A DNA stretch of 64,000 bases. Source: Clarireedia homoeocarpa. Lineage: Eukaryota; Ascomycota; Leotiomycetes; Helotiales; Rutstroemiaceae. A program made the position numbers and the translations under genes. The stretch is from NCBI GenBank assembly GCA_001465935.1, contig LNKV01000020.1, positions 81,106 through 145,105 of the forward strand, given 5' to 3'. The notes beneath the pieces were generated by a model. It was not told where the DNA came from, searched no databases, and saw nothing but the letters and a program-made list of their open reading frames with translations. This document shows, one piece after another, positions 11,341-23,217 of the stretch (the first letter of the stretch is position 1; the number at the start of each line of letters is the position of its first letter).

Positions 11341-12634
11341 AGGCTACAGTGTGAGATACTTTAAAACAAGTTTTAAACTTTTATTGGATTTATTCGTCAC
11401 ATTAGAACTACTTATGACTTATATAGATAAAAAAAGAAAGATTCGATCACTTTCTTCCCAGTAACCTCTTTAGCTACTTATATAAAAGAGGGGAAGAAGA
11501 GATAGAAAAGGAGAGAAGAGAGGACAAGAGAGAACGAGAAAAGATAAGAAAAGATGATATAAGAAAGTGTTGTAAGTAGAAGAAAGAGGGAAAGTAGAGA
11601 ATGGTACCGATAAATAGAATTCTTTTGCTTCCTTATGTTTGTTATGTAACTTATGTTTCTAATAATTTATCCAATGTATATTGTAAGTAGGTTGAAGTGA
11701 GAGTACGTGCATCCTAATAGCACGTGTAGAAGGAGATCCAAGAGGTAATCACTCTGTACTACACCATATAAGTCAAAAAAGAGGGGGAAAGGCAGTCTGA
11801 TTCTTCTACATCTAAGTGGGAGCCAGTCCCTTATACTACAAAACATATCGTAGTGACCTACGAGTAAGCTAGACTAAAAGAGGGGTGTAGCAAGCCTCAT
11901 AATATTTGATAATTCAGTGTACAGAACCTCAACATAATCACATCCCTAGGAAGAAGAAAACCATACTATGAGAATTGTTGGAATAATCCTACCCGATCTC
12001 GATACCGCAAAAAGAACAAGATAGCAAACTTGCTACAGACTCTTTGCGGGGCAGCAATGCAAGCTATTGATGCACTCAATCGTCGATTACGCCTGACCTG
12101 AACAACAGTACCAAAGCACAGGTAATGGACCAGTACAGTAACAAATGTTTGCATTGTGGAGCGAAGTCCTGCGGGTGTGCGCCATGTCACTAACAGTAGA
12201 GATAACACTGTAACTAGCTAGCACATGAATTCTCCGCGGGGTAAGCTTCAATTACACCCTGTCTGACTGACTCGTTCATGGTGCCTAGGACACAACAAAA
12301 TGACAAACTCTACGTACCACGAAGCAAAAGACCCACACGGCTTGACTCTATCCCATGGAGTACCTGAATCACGTAGATGTATAGCATCTGTACTGTGGCC
12401 TTCATGTGGCTCATCTGAATGGCCAATATACCTCGCTTAGCGTACATGATATTTCTGCAACTCCATGGGATACTGCCCCTGATTGCAGATACTTTGGCCT
12501 AAAGCTATAGATACATCCGTTCCCATACCAAAATCCTCTGAAGATCAACTTCTACATACCTATATTTTCGATCACAATCAGTCCGAAAAATTGTTTTTTA
12601 CTCAGACCTCTAATACTCTATTCAACATAACACT
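11341..12634. other. AT-rich, repeat-like intergenic stretch
   Basis: Follows the abrupt end of the NLR relic. It contains a purine-rich run (11480-11600), a candidate third LTR (11578-11934) and then the 5' flank of the patatin gene. No open frame of note and no recognisable WD40 or ankyrin tail of the NLR was found. Confidence 0.55.
11578..11934. mobile_element. Candidate LTR fragment
   Basis: This 357-bp segment is bounded by TGTTG and CAACA, like the two nearby solo LTRs. However, the flanks GAAAG and TAATC do not match, so there is no target-site duplication. It could be an LTR remnant from a rearranged or nested insertion, or chance. Confidence 0.35.
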
Positions 12635-14851
12635 ATGATCGACAGGAAAGTCCGCATCCTTTGTTTGGATGGTGGTGGAGTGAAAGGTGTGACATCGCTG
12701 AAAATCTTGCAAGCTATCATGGAGCAAATCAGCATTGAGGAGCACATGCGCAGCGGTTCTAAAGAGCCCAGACCTCAAGAGCCGTTGAAGCCTTGCGACT
12801 ACTTTGATCTGATATGTGGAACAAGTACTGGCGGGTTGATTGCACTGTTGCTTGGCAGACTGGAATATGTAAGGTTGTCTTCCGATGCCTTGTAAAGAAA
12901 ATCGAAATATTGATGATCATATTATCAGACATTGGAAGTTGCAATTAAGAAATACGAGGAATTTGGGCAGCAGATCTTCAGCAAAAAACTGTCCTATTTT
13001 AGCCGCTGGGATGCTACGTATGACCACACTGTCGTCGAGAAACTTTTGAAGAAGGCTATCAGAGAGTCTCCATTGAACTTACACGAAGATGCAGTCTTGA
13101 AAGACGCCTCAAGACCTTGTAGATCCTTTGTGATCACCACCAAACTAGACAAGCACTCTTCATCCCCTATAATAATGAGGTCGTACGACCTTGACGAGGA
13201 CAGAGAATCTTCCGTCAAGATATGGGAAGCGGGACGGGCGACCTCCGCTGCTCCTACGTATTTCAAACCCATAACTATCAACAACGACAGATACAGTGAC
13301 GGTGGGACTATCGCAAACAATCCAAGTCACCACGCCATTATGGAGGCAGCCAAGATTTGGAAGCTGGACAACATCGGCTGCATCGTAAGCCTTGGTACCG
13401 GTCCAGCAGGCGAGCACACCTTGGATAATGCAACAGAGGAAATTCTAGGTTCATGGGGAATGACGATAGCTCGGAGATTACTTACTCAATCTCTCTACTA
13501 CCGCTTACAACTAGCTTTCTACAGTCTGCAGGTCATGACCAGCACAGAACGCACGCATTTGAAAACAAAAGAGATGGTTGATGTCTTCCGCAGAATGCAT
13601 ATTGGGGGTAACGAGATTAATATAGTCGCATCTGACGATGTCTACTACCGCCTGAATCTGACCAGCAAGGAAGCCAAAGTTGGATTGGACGCTTGGAAAC
13701 AAATGGGACTTCTGCAGAGACTGGCCACTGAATATATGAAAACAAACATTATTGCCATAGAGACAAAGATGGCTATCGCAAGGGTGCTGGCAGAAACTGC
13801 GAAGAAACGATTGCCGCCATCTTGGATAGCGCCTGAGGAGCCGGTGCGTGTGTTGGAGCTCTATATGGTTTCATGCCAGCATGAAACACACAAACGGGTC
13901 CCTAAACTCGTCCGCATCGATAACACTGCAGAAAACAACTTTATATCTGACAGATTCGCCACCGAATTGGGACTTACCAGATCGGATGTGGTGGCTAGTG
14001 AGAAGACAGTTTTCACATCGCCCTCTCACAAGATAATCCGCCCAGAATTCATTGTTGAGATTAATCTCTCTATTGGTAGCGACAAGAACATGCACATAGA
14101 GTCGTTCTTTGTTATAGAGGATGATTTCATGCCGGCGGACATTCTGGTTGGGTTTGACTTTACCATGAAGCATAAGGTACTCGGTAGGGAGATGACGAAA
14201 TCTGAGCGGGTACTTCTTGTTCAGGCTGCGAAGAGTGGGAAGGAGGCCGGGAAGCTGCCGCTCAAAAAGGTAATGTTGAGCGGGGACAGTGGCTATGGAG
14301 AGATTGTGGGCTCACCAGCCTATAAAAACATTGCGGAGGACATAGTATTTTTGGACCGGCCCAGTGCTCGGACCCTACCTGCAGACAGCGAATGTGAAGC
14401 ACCTTCAGAGACATCGCCTGCAAATGACGCAATGGATGAGAAGGATTCGTCCGATCTGCCCCCACCATCACAGCCCGAAGAGGACGAACGGGAGCGCGAA
14501 GCACTTTTGGAAGAGCTACTCAAGCATGACGAACTTGATATTGATGGGAAGGACGAAAATGGCCAGACGCTACTATCACAAGCTGCAAAAGACGGAGATG
14601 ACGATCTTGTGAGGATGCTGCTGAAAACGGGCAAAGTGGACGTGAATTCGGAGGATTATAGTGGCCGGACTGCGCTGGCAGTTGCTGCAAGGAATGGACA
14701 TCTAGCGGTTGTGAAACTGCTACTTGATACTAATTCAGTGGATGTAGCTTCGAAAGATATCTACGGGGAAACTGCGCTATCAATTGCGGAAATGGATGGG
14801 CATGATGCTATTGTTGAGTTATTGAAACAACCAAGTGGTGAGAAGGCTTAG
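12635..14851 (+). CDS. Patatin-like phospholipase with retropepsin-like and ankyrin domains
   Basis: Two exons, 12635-12868 and 12929-14851, with a 60-bp GTAAGG...CAG intron in phase 0, give 718 residues. Residues 1-290 are a patatin-like lipase: oxyanion motif DGGGVKG at 12-18, nucleophile GTSTGG with Ser64, and dyad Asp202 in SDGG. Such domains hydrolyse acyl chains from membrane lipids. Residues about 385-500 resemble a retropepsin-like fold: IDNTAENNFIS near 408-418 stands where a DTGAxxxxIS motif would be, and ADILVGFDF near 481-489 matches the second conserved strand. The DTG triad reads DNT, so peptidase activity is doubtful. After an acidic linker (SDLPPPSQPEEDERE), about three ankyrin repeats occupy residues 600-715 (GRTALAVAARNGHLAVVKLL, then YGETALSIAEMDGHDAIVEL). 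There is no NACHT or NB-ARC domain. The gene is intact and lies 1.3 kb downstream of the HET-NACHT relic. Confidence 0.9.
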
Positions 14852-17177
14852 AGGTCAATGACATTCCGTTCACCGTTGAACGCATTTAATTGAATTCTGT
14901 ATCCTATGACTTTAATGCTATGCTCGAGGAACATCATCAAACAGTCACCGAGCATTTATCTGGCAGACATATTACTCTGTAAGAATTCGCAGGCATAGAA
15001 AATATCACGACATACAATATATGGTTGGACAACAACTTTACTAAGTGACTTTGCGAGTGAGGGATACTGGAGGAGGTTGGGGATTGATCACGGGATTCTA
15101 CAGCGAGAATGGGACATCTCCTCACTGATTATTCGACCACCGCATATCCATCCGACTATCAAGAAGACCTTGAAAAACTTTCTAGGTGCCTTTGTGACCT
15201 TATGTTCATGACTCGGATTGGCATAATCAGCTACCACATAAACACTTTACCTAGGATCTTAACATGAATCCAACAGTGCAGATGCAAAGTACCCCCAGCA
15301 TGCTTTCCAGCTTTTCCAGCGACCATTCTGGCGTCGCTGGAGCTGAAAAAGTAGCTTCGCTGGAGCTGAAGTATAGATCGACAGATGAGAATGGAGTCTC
15401 TGACATTATCATGCAGCTGATTTTCATTGCAGATAAGTTGATTTTCGCTGCAGCTAGAACTAGTTGATTTTCATTGCAGCTAGTTCATTTTCATTGCAGC
15501 TAGTTGATAGGTCCGGGTGTACAGTACGCGGCCCCAATTAGCTGGTATTCATACAAGCAGCTGCCAGTTAGTGCCCAGAATGGCCATGGATGAAGTGCTG
15601 AAAGCATGCGGTTGGTGTCAATTAAGTGTACCTGATGGTTTAAATAAACAGCTGTACTCACTACTGCAGTCGCTTCATATCACTGCGAAAAATACTAGAA
15701 AAATACCACGACTAAGGAGTACAGTTATTTATCCGAACCACCAAGTATGGGGCTGAACGCATACTTCCGTAGTCTACCCAATTTTATAAGCGGGGTACTC
15801 AATGTTGGCAAGAACCAGGCTTATCCCGACAGCTGAAACTCCACTTGAGCCTTTTCTTTGGGAGTTCATACTGCACAATTTGACCAACCACGCAAGATTA
15901 GGAAGGCCCAGCCAAAGCCTATGATGTATGTAGATCATGCTAGCAGCCGTGTAGTTGCTAGTCGTAGAACTATCACATAGCTATGCAGATGATTGATTTA
16001 CGCTTGTAACTCTGCTGTTTCCCCCAACATAGCCATACGCATTATCACCTCTGGCTGTCCAATATCAGAATTTTCACAATCAGATGTGACTCGCACGACT
16101 CATTAGTACATACATGTATGTATGTATGATAGGTCCTATAGATCGGAATGCATTTCTTACACCGCAATTCATGTGGATGCTCAGATCTCAACCATGAATC
16201 TGCAGTTCCCGGGAGTTGGTAGCTGAGCTGCACGAGCAAAAACGATATGCTGCTCTGTAACTGTTCCAATAGAGATTGCGAAGTGACTTACGATTTAGGA
16301 GCGCAGTATGCCTTGATTACTGCCGAGACCTATCCAATCAATTCTTTCTTCCCCAGTCTTACTCACCACAGGATCAAGATCGTCAGTCTTCTTCTCTGTA
16401 CACAACAATTCGTCCCTGGAACTCTTAGACCCTCGATCTCAACATGCAGCTTACCCCCCTGCTCTTCCAAGCTGCATCTATCTGACTAGTTATTCTCCAT
16501 ATACATGCGAGTATGTGGATCGCTTTTACAATAGTAGTTTAAATCCATCTGGTATCTATTCAATGACTTCAATCAGTGCAGTAGTCTCTTTGTCATTCCA
16601 ATCTAGACAAAGTAAAACACAGCTAGGGAAGCCTCAATTCAAGTTCTAGAGTCCCGCATCTCCCCCACTACCCCTCATCTTTCTTCATCCCGCCCTAGTC
16701 TATTAATGTGAATCAACTCTTCAGTATATGAATTGATCAGTCAAAAAGACAGAGGTAATGATCTGATAGAAACGCTGCCACGTATCGACGAGTCTACCAA
16801 CCGTCCGTAAATCAATGGCTGGAAACAAACAAGTCTATGACACTATCGATGCCACCGTCGGTAAAAAGAAACAACTGACTCGCAGACTATGTTTTCTTCC
16901 CACTGGTTGACTACCTCTCCACTGTGCTATCATGCAACTACATTGTAGTGCAGAGTCTCACCAAAGAACATCACCATGCGTCAGAGTCCGATCGACGGAT
17001 TGCCTACGAAGGAAGGAAAGCATGTGAGGATCGCTGAAACAATTCTCGCTGGTCTCGACACACCAAGAAGAATTAGACATATATATATATGTGTGGACGT
17101 ACTGCCTTCTCATAAAGACAAACTTCTCAAAGACTTCGTTACAGAGCAAAAACTTGTCCCAGTCTTCTCCATTCACC
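14852..17177. other. Intergenic region with a short tandem repeat
   Basis: 2.3 kb. Holds the 15415-15507 repeat and a few short frames without recognisable similarity (for example 67 codons at 15264). The last few hundred bases should include the promoter of the flavin oxidase gene. Confidence 0.5.
15415..15507. repeat. Tandem repeat of a ~20-bp unit
   Basis: Four to five imperfect copies of a unit like AGTTGATTTTCATTGCAGCT. Non-coding. Confidence 0.75.
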
Positions 17178-18964
17178 ATGTCGACATCTATCGGATACAA
17201 GACCGAAGGGTTTGATGATCTCGTTGAAGCTTTGGGTTCACACAATGTCTTCATAAAAGACAGCGGATTCTATGAAAGGGAAGCAGTGCAATATGCTACT
17301 ACGTCTTTTAAGTAATTAATCCTTTTTACTTGTTACTGATATCCACGCCCACTACTATCCTTCGGGATGGGATTTCATCTACCCGTGAAAATTATATAAT
17401 ACTGATTCATAATAGACGAAGCCGCACATTGCCAGCATTGATCGTGAAGCCCCAAAACCGACAGGAGATCGCCGCTGTTTTGGAATATGCTAGATTGAAC
17501 AAAATCGGTGTGTCCATTCGCACCGGAGGGCATTCGTACAGCGGAGATTCATCTTGCAGCGCGCCAAACATCCAAATGGATTTATCACAGACGTTTAAAG
17601 GTCATGACGATCGAACACTCTTGAGGTCGCACGGCACCCTTCGTACCAGTGTCAGTTGGTCTCTGGCCGAATTCGCCGCCTTCTGCAGCAAACACAAGAT
17701 TTTTGTTCCCCATGGACAATGTATTGCTGTTCACCTCGGAGGCCACGTGCAAACCGGCGGGTATGGACAACTTGGTCGCAGCTTCGGACTACTTGGAGAC
17801 CATGTTCTTGAGCTTGATATTGTAGATCATACTGGGAAAACAAGACGGATTACGAAAGATAGTGAGAAAGAAGAAGATCGTGATCTATTCTGGGCCATTC
17901 TCGGCGGAAGTCCAGGAAACTATGCCGTGGTCACTCACTTTACGATCAAGATTCATCGAGATGAAGATTACCAGGGCTCTACGGGCATGAAGTGCGCGTT
18001 TTTGTATACGCCTGAGAAGCTTAAAGAGCTTCTCGATCTTGTGGTCAAGATGTCGGACGGGGTAGACCCAGATGGAAATGAAATGGAGCTTGCTCGGAAT
18101 TACGATGTTTGCCTCAACGTTCTCAGTTCTAAGAACACTTATGCTGCTCTTTTCCCGGAGACGCCTGAAGCCGTGAGAAAGGATAAAAACTATGCTGGCG
18201 CAAATCCGGATGACCCGAATGAACCTGCACGGGCACCTCGATTGATTGTCGTCTGGGCGCAATGGGTCAAATTTAAGGAAAATGATGTTTTTGACAGGAC
18301 GCTCTGGTTCGATAGATTGTCCAAGGGCTGCATTGAAGGATACAGCACGAATTGGGACAAGCTCGAGCCACAAGCCATGTCATTCATGACAAGCAACTGG
18401 TGGATCTTGGACGTTATCCGCGAGTACCCATGGCCTTATGTCAAAAGTACCCGTATAAGCGATAGGAAGGATCTACGCAAGACCAATTGGACGAAATGGA
18501 TGACGAACCTCCTTAACGAAGTGTTACAGCCCGAAGACAACGGACTCTACATATGCGCTCAAATCCAACCTTTCGGCGGACCACAATCGATGACGGTCCG
18601 CAACGCAAAAAACGGAACCTCCTACAGTTTCCGCGATGCGAGACTCTACGTCACCCTCGACTGTTTCTACAAACACCACGTGCGCAAGGAGGCAGAAGAT
18701 TTTTTCAAGAATCATGAGAGCCAGGTCCGGGATCCGAATCATGGGGACTTTGCCGCGACGGATATGCGTCCTCTGTGGGGATCGTTTGGAGAATACGATT
18801 TTTCGAAGATCTGGTTCGCGTATCATGAGGATGAGGAGAAGTATAACAAGCTGCGTGAATTGAGAAACATACATGACCCCGATAAGGTGTTCACAGCAAA
18901 CACATTTTGTGTTCCGCATGCAGATGGTAGCGCGACTGTAGCGCGGCCAAAGCCAGCCGCCTAA
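17178..18964 (+). CDS. FAD-dependent oxidoreductase, berberine bridge enzyme-like
   Basis: A flavin oxidase of the FAD_binding_4/BBE family. Relatives oxidise sugars, alkaloid-like or other secondary metabolites with oxygen. Exon 1 is 17178-17311 and exon 2 is 17416-18964, with a 104-bp intron (GTAATT donor, AATAG acceptor) joined inside a Lys codon. The product has 560 residues. Exon 1 (starting MSTSIGYKTEGFDDLVEAL) gives the expected segment ahead of the FAD domain. RTGGHSYSG carries His84, the usual 8-alpha histidyl flavin attachment. GQCIAVHLGGHVQTGGYG carries Cys147 at the site of the second covalent link, so FAD may be bicovalently bound. No signal peptide is seen on the chosen start, which suggests a cytosolic or peroxisomal location, unlike many secreted family members. 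The C-terminal BBE-type segment (NIHDPDKVFTANTFCVPH) is present. No other biosynthetic genes flank it. Confidence 0.88.
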
Positions 18965-19600
18965 GGACCCGATGAATAATGAAATGCAAAGGAAGATGAT
19001 GGGATGGGACTCCAGGAAAACCGTGTTCGTTTGCCAAAATCTTGCATCTTGGGGCAAAGGAGGTATTTAAGTAAGGAGGGAGCAGAAAAGCAATTGTTAG
19101 ATTATGACAGATGGAATCATTTCATAGGTGCATATCTAAGAAGCACACTCGTTAAGACACATTGCCATCTAGTATCAGTATCTTCGTCGCTTAACGTGAT
19201 TTAAAATCTTGCATACAGCAAACCACGCGGTTCAAGAGCAGTGAATTGAAGAGAAAAGAAACCAAAACCACAACCCAATTGGACTTCTGAGTCCTATTAT
19301 ACATCTTGGTAAGCTTTCTAAAAACGCTTTATTGGCGCTTCAACTTTGTGTTAGAAGTATGTTGTCTCACTTGAGATGTTCATATCCCGAATCACGGGCA
19401 CACAGACAGTTCTTTTTCTTTTCCAAAGCAGCCATATATCTAGTGAGCATATGTGATACGGTGGTGCCGCGGATTAAGATCGAACCAACACTCACACTCA
19501 TACTCACGAGACAACCAAAAACAAAAAAAGGGGGAGGAAGGATATAAGCGCAGCAAAGCACAGCAAAGCACAGCACAGCCCAGTCTCAGGTCCAAAAAAG

Positions 19601-19648
<48 letters not shown>

Positions 19649-20495
19649 ATCTCATCATTAACCCCTTCCTCGACAGCCCAAACTTCATGACCTCCCTCAC
19701 TCACCCAAACCAAGGTGGAGAGGGAAGTCGATTAAGTTAACTAACCTTATGGCAGCAGTCAAGGGAAGGAAACAACCACAAGCAAAATCAACCCACCGCC
19801 ATGCGATCCGACCTGCTGTCTCAAGATATAGCTATCTATCTGTACGGCAATCGAATCGAATCAGCAAGCATCGAACTGCCTACCAGCTATGTCTTGAGTG
19901 TTGTGTCGTGTCGGGTCGGGAATATTACCAATCTACCTACCTACCTAACCGAGAGGGATACGGCTCCCTCCCTCCCTCCCTCCCTCTTCCGCATGCATGC
20001 TGATAAAAAATGAAATGGAAATGGAAATGGAAGGGGGGAGGGGGGGGTTGTGAAACGATCGCCCGGTCGCAGCAACTTTGGCCGACATGAAGATCGCCTG
20101 ATTAGATGATCTACAAAAACTATTCCCCGATATTAACTTAGCCTGTTCTGTTGCAGGGTCTTTCTATGATAATCTGCCGATGGGTGGTGAGGTTCGGTTC
20201 TAGAACTAGATTCGGGACCCTGGTTGTTGCAAGTTGCAACCTGCGAGCGAGCGATTGATAGATAGATGGTTGAGGTGTTTTGAAGACGATGTTTGCTATC
20301 TATCTAGTTCTATCTCCTTTTGGGGGGAATTTTTTGTACTTTTATGATTTTATGGTATTTAATTTAATGATAGTAGGATTAACTCCTGTTCTGCTCGCGT
20401 GGAGTTGATAGAAAGGAAGGAATGTTTAACTTGCAGTATTTCTCATCTTACAGTATTTTCATTTCATATTCAACGCTTAACTTATAGCACCCGCG
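18965..20495. other. Low-complexity intergenic region with poly-A tract
   Basis: 3' flank of the oxidase gene, a run of 46 A at 19601-19646 (preceded by AAAAAAG), (CCTA)n and (CCCT)n near 19933-19985, and GGAAAT repeats near 20012-20030. No gene supported. Confidence 0.6.
19601..19646. repeat. Poly-A homopolymer, 46 bases
   Basis: Uninterrupted A run; length may be uncertain in the assembly. It is not preceded by a recognisable retroposon body. Confidence 0.9.
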
Positions 20496-21044
20496 ATGTC
20501 TCCCCCAAATACTACTCACGCTCCATCTTCCACTCAATCCTCTCATGCACCTACCTGCCTATTCCCAGCCCCTCCCCCTCCATCTCAACGATTCCTCATC
20601 CCCATATACTTCCGCCGCCGCACATCCTCCCAGTCCGAATCCACACCTCTCTTCCCCAGCACCACAGCACCACAGCACCACACTACAGCCATTCATTCCA
20701 CTTCCTCTCCCCTCTCCCCCTCCCCCACACCGAGCTCAAACCGTTCCTCTTCTCTTCTCTCCTCTCCACTCACCTCACTTCCTCTTCTCCTTCCTCCCCC
20801 CCCCTACATCCATGCGTCTCCTCGACTTGACCTCCACCTTTACCTCCACCTCCAGCCTCAGTCTCTGCATACGCACGCACGCACGCTGCTGAATAGTTCA
20901 AATGAGACGGTGCAGCCCGCCCGGCGGGGTATCCGACGCGAGCGCAGCCGGGATCGCGGACGCTGTATGTATTTGAGGATTGATTGGGTGTGCGAGTGGA
21001 GGTGGGTGTGGATGTGGTGCTGGTTAGGGTTAGGAAGGGATTGA
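20496..21044 (+). CDS. Possible small Ser/Pro-rich protein, doubtful
   Basis: An ATG-initiated frame of 182 codons, dominated by Ser, Pro, Thr and His in its first 120 residues and ending in an Arg-rich and then Trp-rich tail. Two other frames over the same DNA are also open because the DNA is pyrimidine-biased, so length alone is weak evidence. A GT...TAG pair near 20858-20897 could be an intron that changes the tail. No domain recognised. It is comparable in style to the frame at 39050. Confidence 0.25.
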   Translation: MSPPNTTHAPSSTQSSHAPTCLFPAPPPPSQRFLIPIYFRRRTSSQSESTPLFPSTTAPQHHTTAIHSTSSPLSPSPTPSSNRSSSLLSSPLTSLPLLLPPPPYIHASPRLDLHLYLHLQPQSLHTHARTLLNSSNETVQPARRGIRRERSRDRGRCMYLRIDWVCEWRWVWMWCWLGLGRD

Positions 21045-21067
21045 TGTTGTGTTGTATTGTTGTTGCG

Positions 21068-21098
<31 letters not shown>

Positions 21099-22303
21099 AT
21101 ACAAGACAGTGAGTGTAGTTGCACAATCGCAATGTACTTACTGTAGTTGAGACTACAATATGAGATCACCCCGTTCTGGCCTAACCGTAACTTACCTTGA
21201 AGTTAAGTTAGTTGTCTTTACTATAGACCGGCTTGAAAACCTCTAGAGATGGTAACTTGGGTGATTATCTATAAGTTATCATTTATTATTATATATTATA
21301 TCGAAATAAATTAAGCAACTCGTATCGTATGACCTATATTATTCGTATATCTCATATCAAACAAAGTTCCCACCAAACCTTTCCTTAGTCATACATAGTT
21401 CTAACCTTAGAGGATTAAAGTAAAGTCAAGTCAAGTCAGAAATTCAAAACAATTGATATCAGGTGGTAGTTAGAACGCAATAAAGTCCAAAGGCCTCTCT
21501 CTCTCTCTCTCTCTCTCTCTCAGCCTCGCAAATAAGAAGGAATGTCTGTCTCCAAGTCCAGCCAAGAAGGATTCACGGTCCAGAAAGGCATGCTGAAACG
21601 GCGTTTCAGATGATGATGTGATAGATCATATCATATCATACTTTCTCGTACGCGCACTAGGCGGTAGGGTGGGTAGGTAGGTAGGTAGGTACAGTACGGT
21701 ATATGTGTCCAGGGAGGAAAGAGAAAGTTGGATGGATGGATGGATGTACGGTGGGTAGAAAATAGTGGTAGGTATGTGCTGCTGATGTGATAGAGGACAG
21801 CGAGCAGGTTTCAAGCAGTCCGACGAACCTCTTTGCGCTCTACTCAGCCTTAGTGAAATCCGGGATAAGCGTTTCGAAATAGATTTCTTCTGTGTGAGGG
21901 AGTTAATGCCAACTGGTTGTTTGTTGGCTGGCTGGCTGGCTGGCTTTGTGATTATTATTGGGATTGTCTAAAAGAGGGTTTATGCGATCAGTCGTAGGCG
22001 GGCAGTGGTACCCAAGGTTACTTTGTTATATCCCCAGATTTTCAAGGTAACATGGCAATCTTGTGATAGGAAGAGCACAATGCGAATGTGAATGGACGGC
22101 GACAGACAGCAAAGGCAAGATTAATTACACCAGCGGCGAATATCGAGAATTTAGTAAGCGTAAGGTCAATCTTATGAAAAGAGCTTCCGGATTACAGCAT
22201 AAATCACACCGAGATGAAAGGATGCCGGGCGGAATGTTGAATGTCCAATGTCCAATGTGCAATCTCGCCACGTTCATCTCGACCTGATTCTAGATTGGGA
22301 ACT

Positions 22304-22363
22304 CTTCTCTGGCTTCCTCTTCTCTGGCTTCCTCTTCTCTGGCTTCCTCTTCTCTGGCTTCCT
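22304..22363. repeat. Minisatellite, 4 copies of 15 bp
   Basis: Near-perfect copies of CTTCTCTGGCTTCCT; the repeated LFSGF peptide in one frame is a by-product. Confidence 0.85.
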
Positions 22364-22558
22364 AATTCCTAATAGTATCCCGTGCGCTCATGTTCATTGC
22401 GAAATCTGCTTGGTTGGATGTGGGAAAAAGATGAAACGGTGAGTTGGGGACTACCTGAATTAACGCTTTCGTTTCGTGTCAGTGCTTCCCTGCTAAAACC
22501 CTTTTGAGGGGAAAGGGATGGCAGCGTTGGGATATCAAAATGCGAACAGGCAGACTCT

Positions 22559-22619
22559 TAATGAGATTATCATGAGCCTACAGTGGCAAACAGTCAGTCA
22601 GTCCATGATAATCTCATTA
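22559..22619. repeat. Perfect 16-bp inverted repeat with 29-bp spacer
   Basis: TAATGAGATTATCATG at 22559-22574 and its exact reverse complement at 22604-22619. It could form a stem-loop. No target-site duplication is seen at its edges. Confidence 0.9.
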
Positions 22620-22647
22620 TGTTGGAAATGAAATTGACACTGTTGGG

Positions 22648-22700
22648 ACAAGTTTGCCGCACAAGTTCGCCGCACAAGTTCGCCGCACAAGTTCACCGCA
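22648..22700. repeat. Minisatellite, about 4 copies of 13 bp
   Basis: Copies of ACAAGTTCGCCGC with single changes at the ends. Confidence 0.8.
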
Positions 22701-23125
22701 CAGCACTTCCCTCTCCTCGTACACTGTGCCGTGGCTGAAGGGAAATGGGGAACATCCTTGGGCGTTGGAAGAAGGTGCAGAAGGAAGAGAAGCGGAAGAA
22801 TTGCAGATAATTGCAGATAATTTAACCCCTAGATTGGGTGGTGCTGTACTAGATTTGGTGGTGCTGTCCTCTGCACACTAGGCTTGGATCACCGAGTTCC
22901 CAAGTTCGGGAGGCCCAGGGCTAACCTTATACTATATGGGCATCCAGGTACGAAAGTATGAAAGTATGAAAGTACCAAAGTCTGGTACCGCAACTAACCA
23001 ACGTGTACGAATGGACAAAAGGTAAATCGCTCCTGCAGTGCTTTGTCGGCAGTGATTGGTTGCACCTCTGCATGACATGTTGAACGCGTTGGAGCGGTCA
23101 AGCTTCCAACCTCTGCTGCATACTC

Positions 23126-23217
23126 GTCGAATGTGCTCGTCGAATGTACTCGTATGTACTCGCAATGTACTCGTAGAATGTACTCGTCGAATGTACTCGT
23201 CGAATGTACTCGTATGT
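23126..23217. repeat. Minisatellite, unit GTCGAATGTACTC
   Basis: About seven copies of a 13-bp unit, some shortened to ATGTACTCGT. Confidence 0.8.

Noticed and set aside
16976..17215. 79-codon frame just before the flavin oxidase
   Set aside because: It overlaps exon 1 in another frame; the frame giving TEGFDDLVEAL matches the family instead.
21022..21035. GGTTAGGGTTAGGA, telomere-like motif
   Set aside because: Only two TTAGG units within GT-rich DNA; too short for an interstitial telomere.
22304..23217. Regular short repeats that might suggest a CRISPR array
   Set aside because: Units are 13-15 bp in direct tandem without unique spacers, and the genome is eukaryotic.
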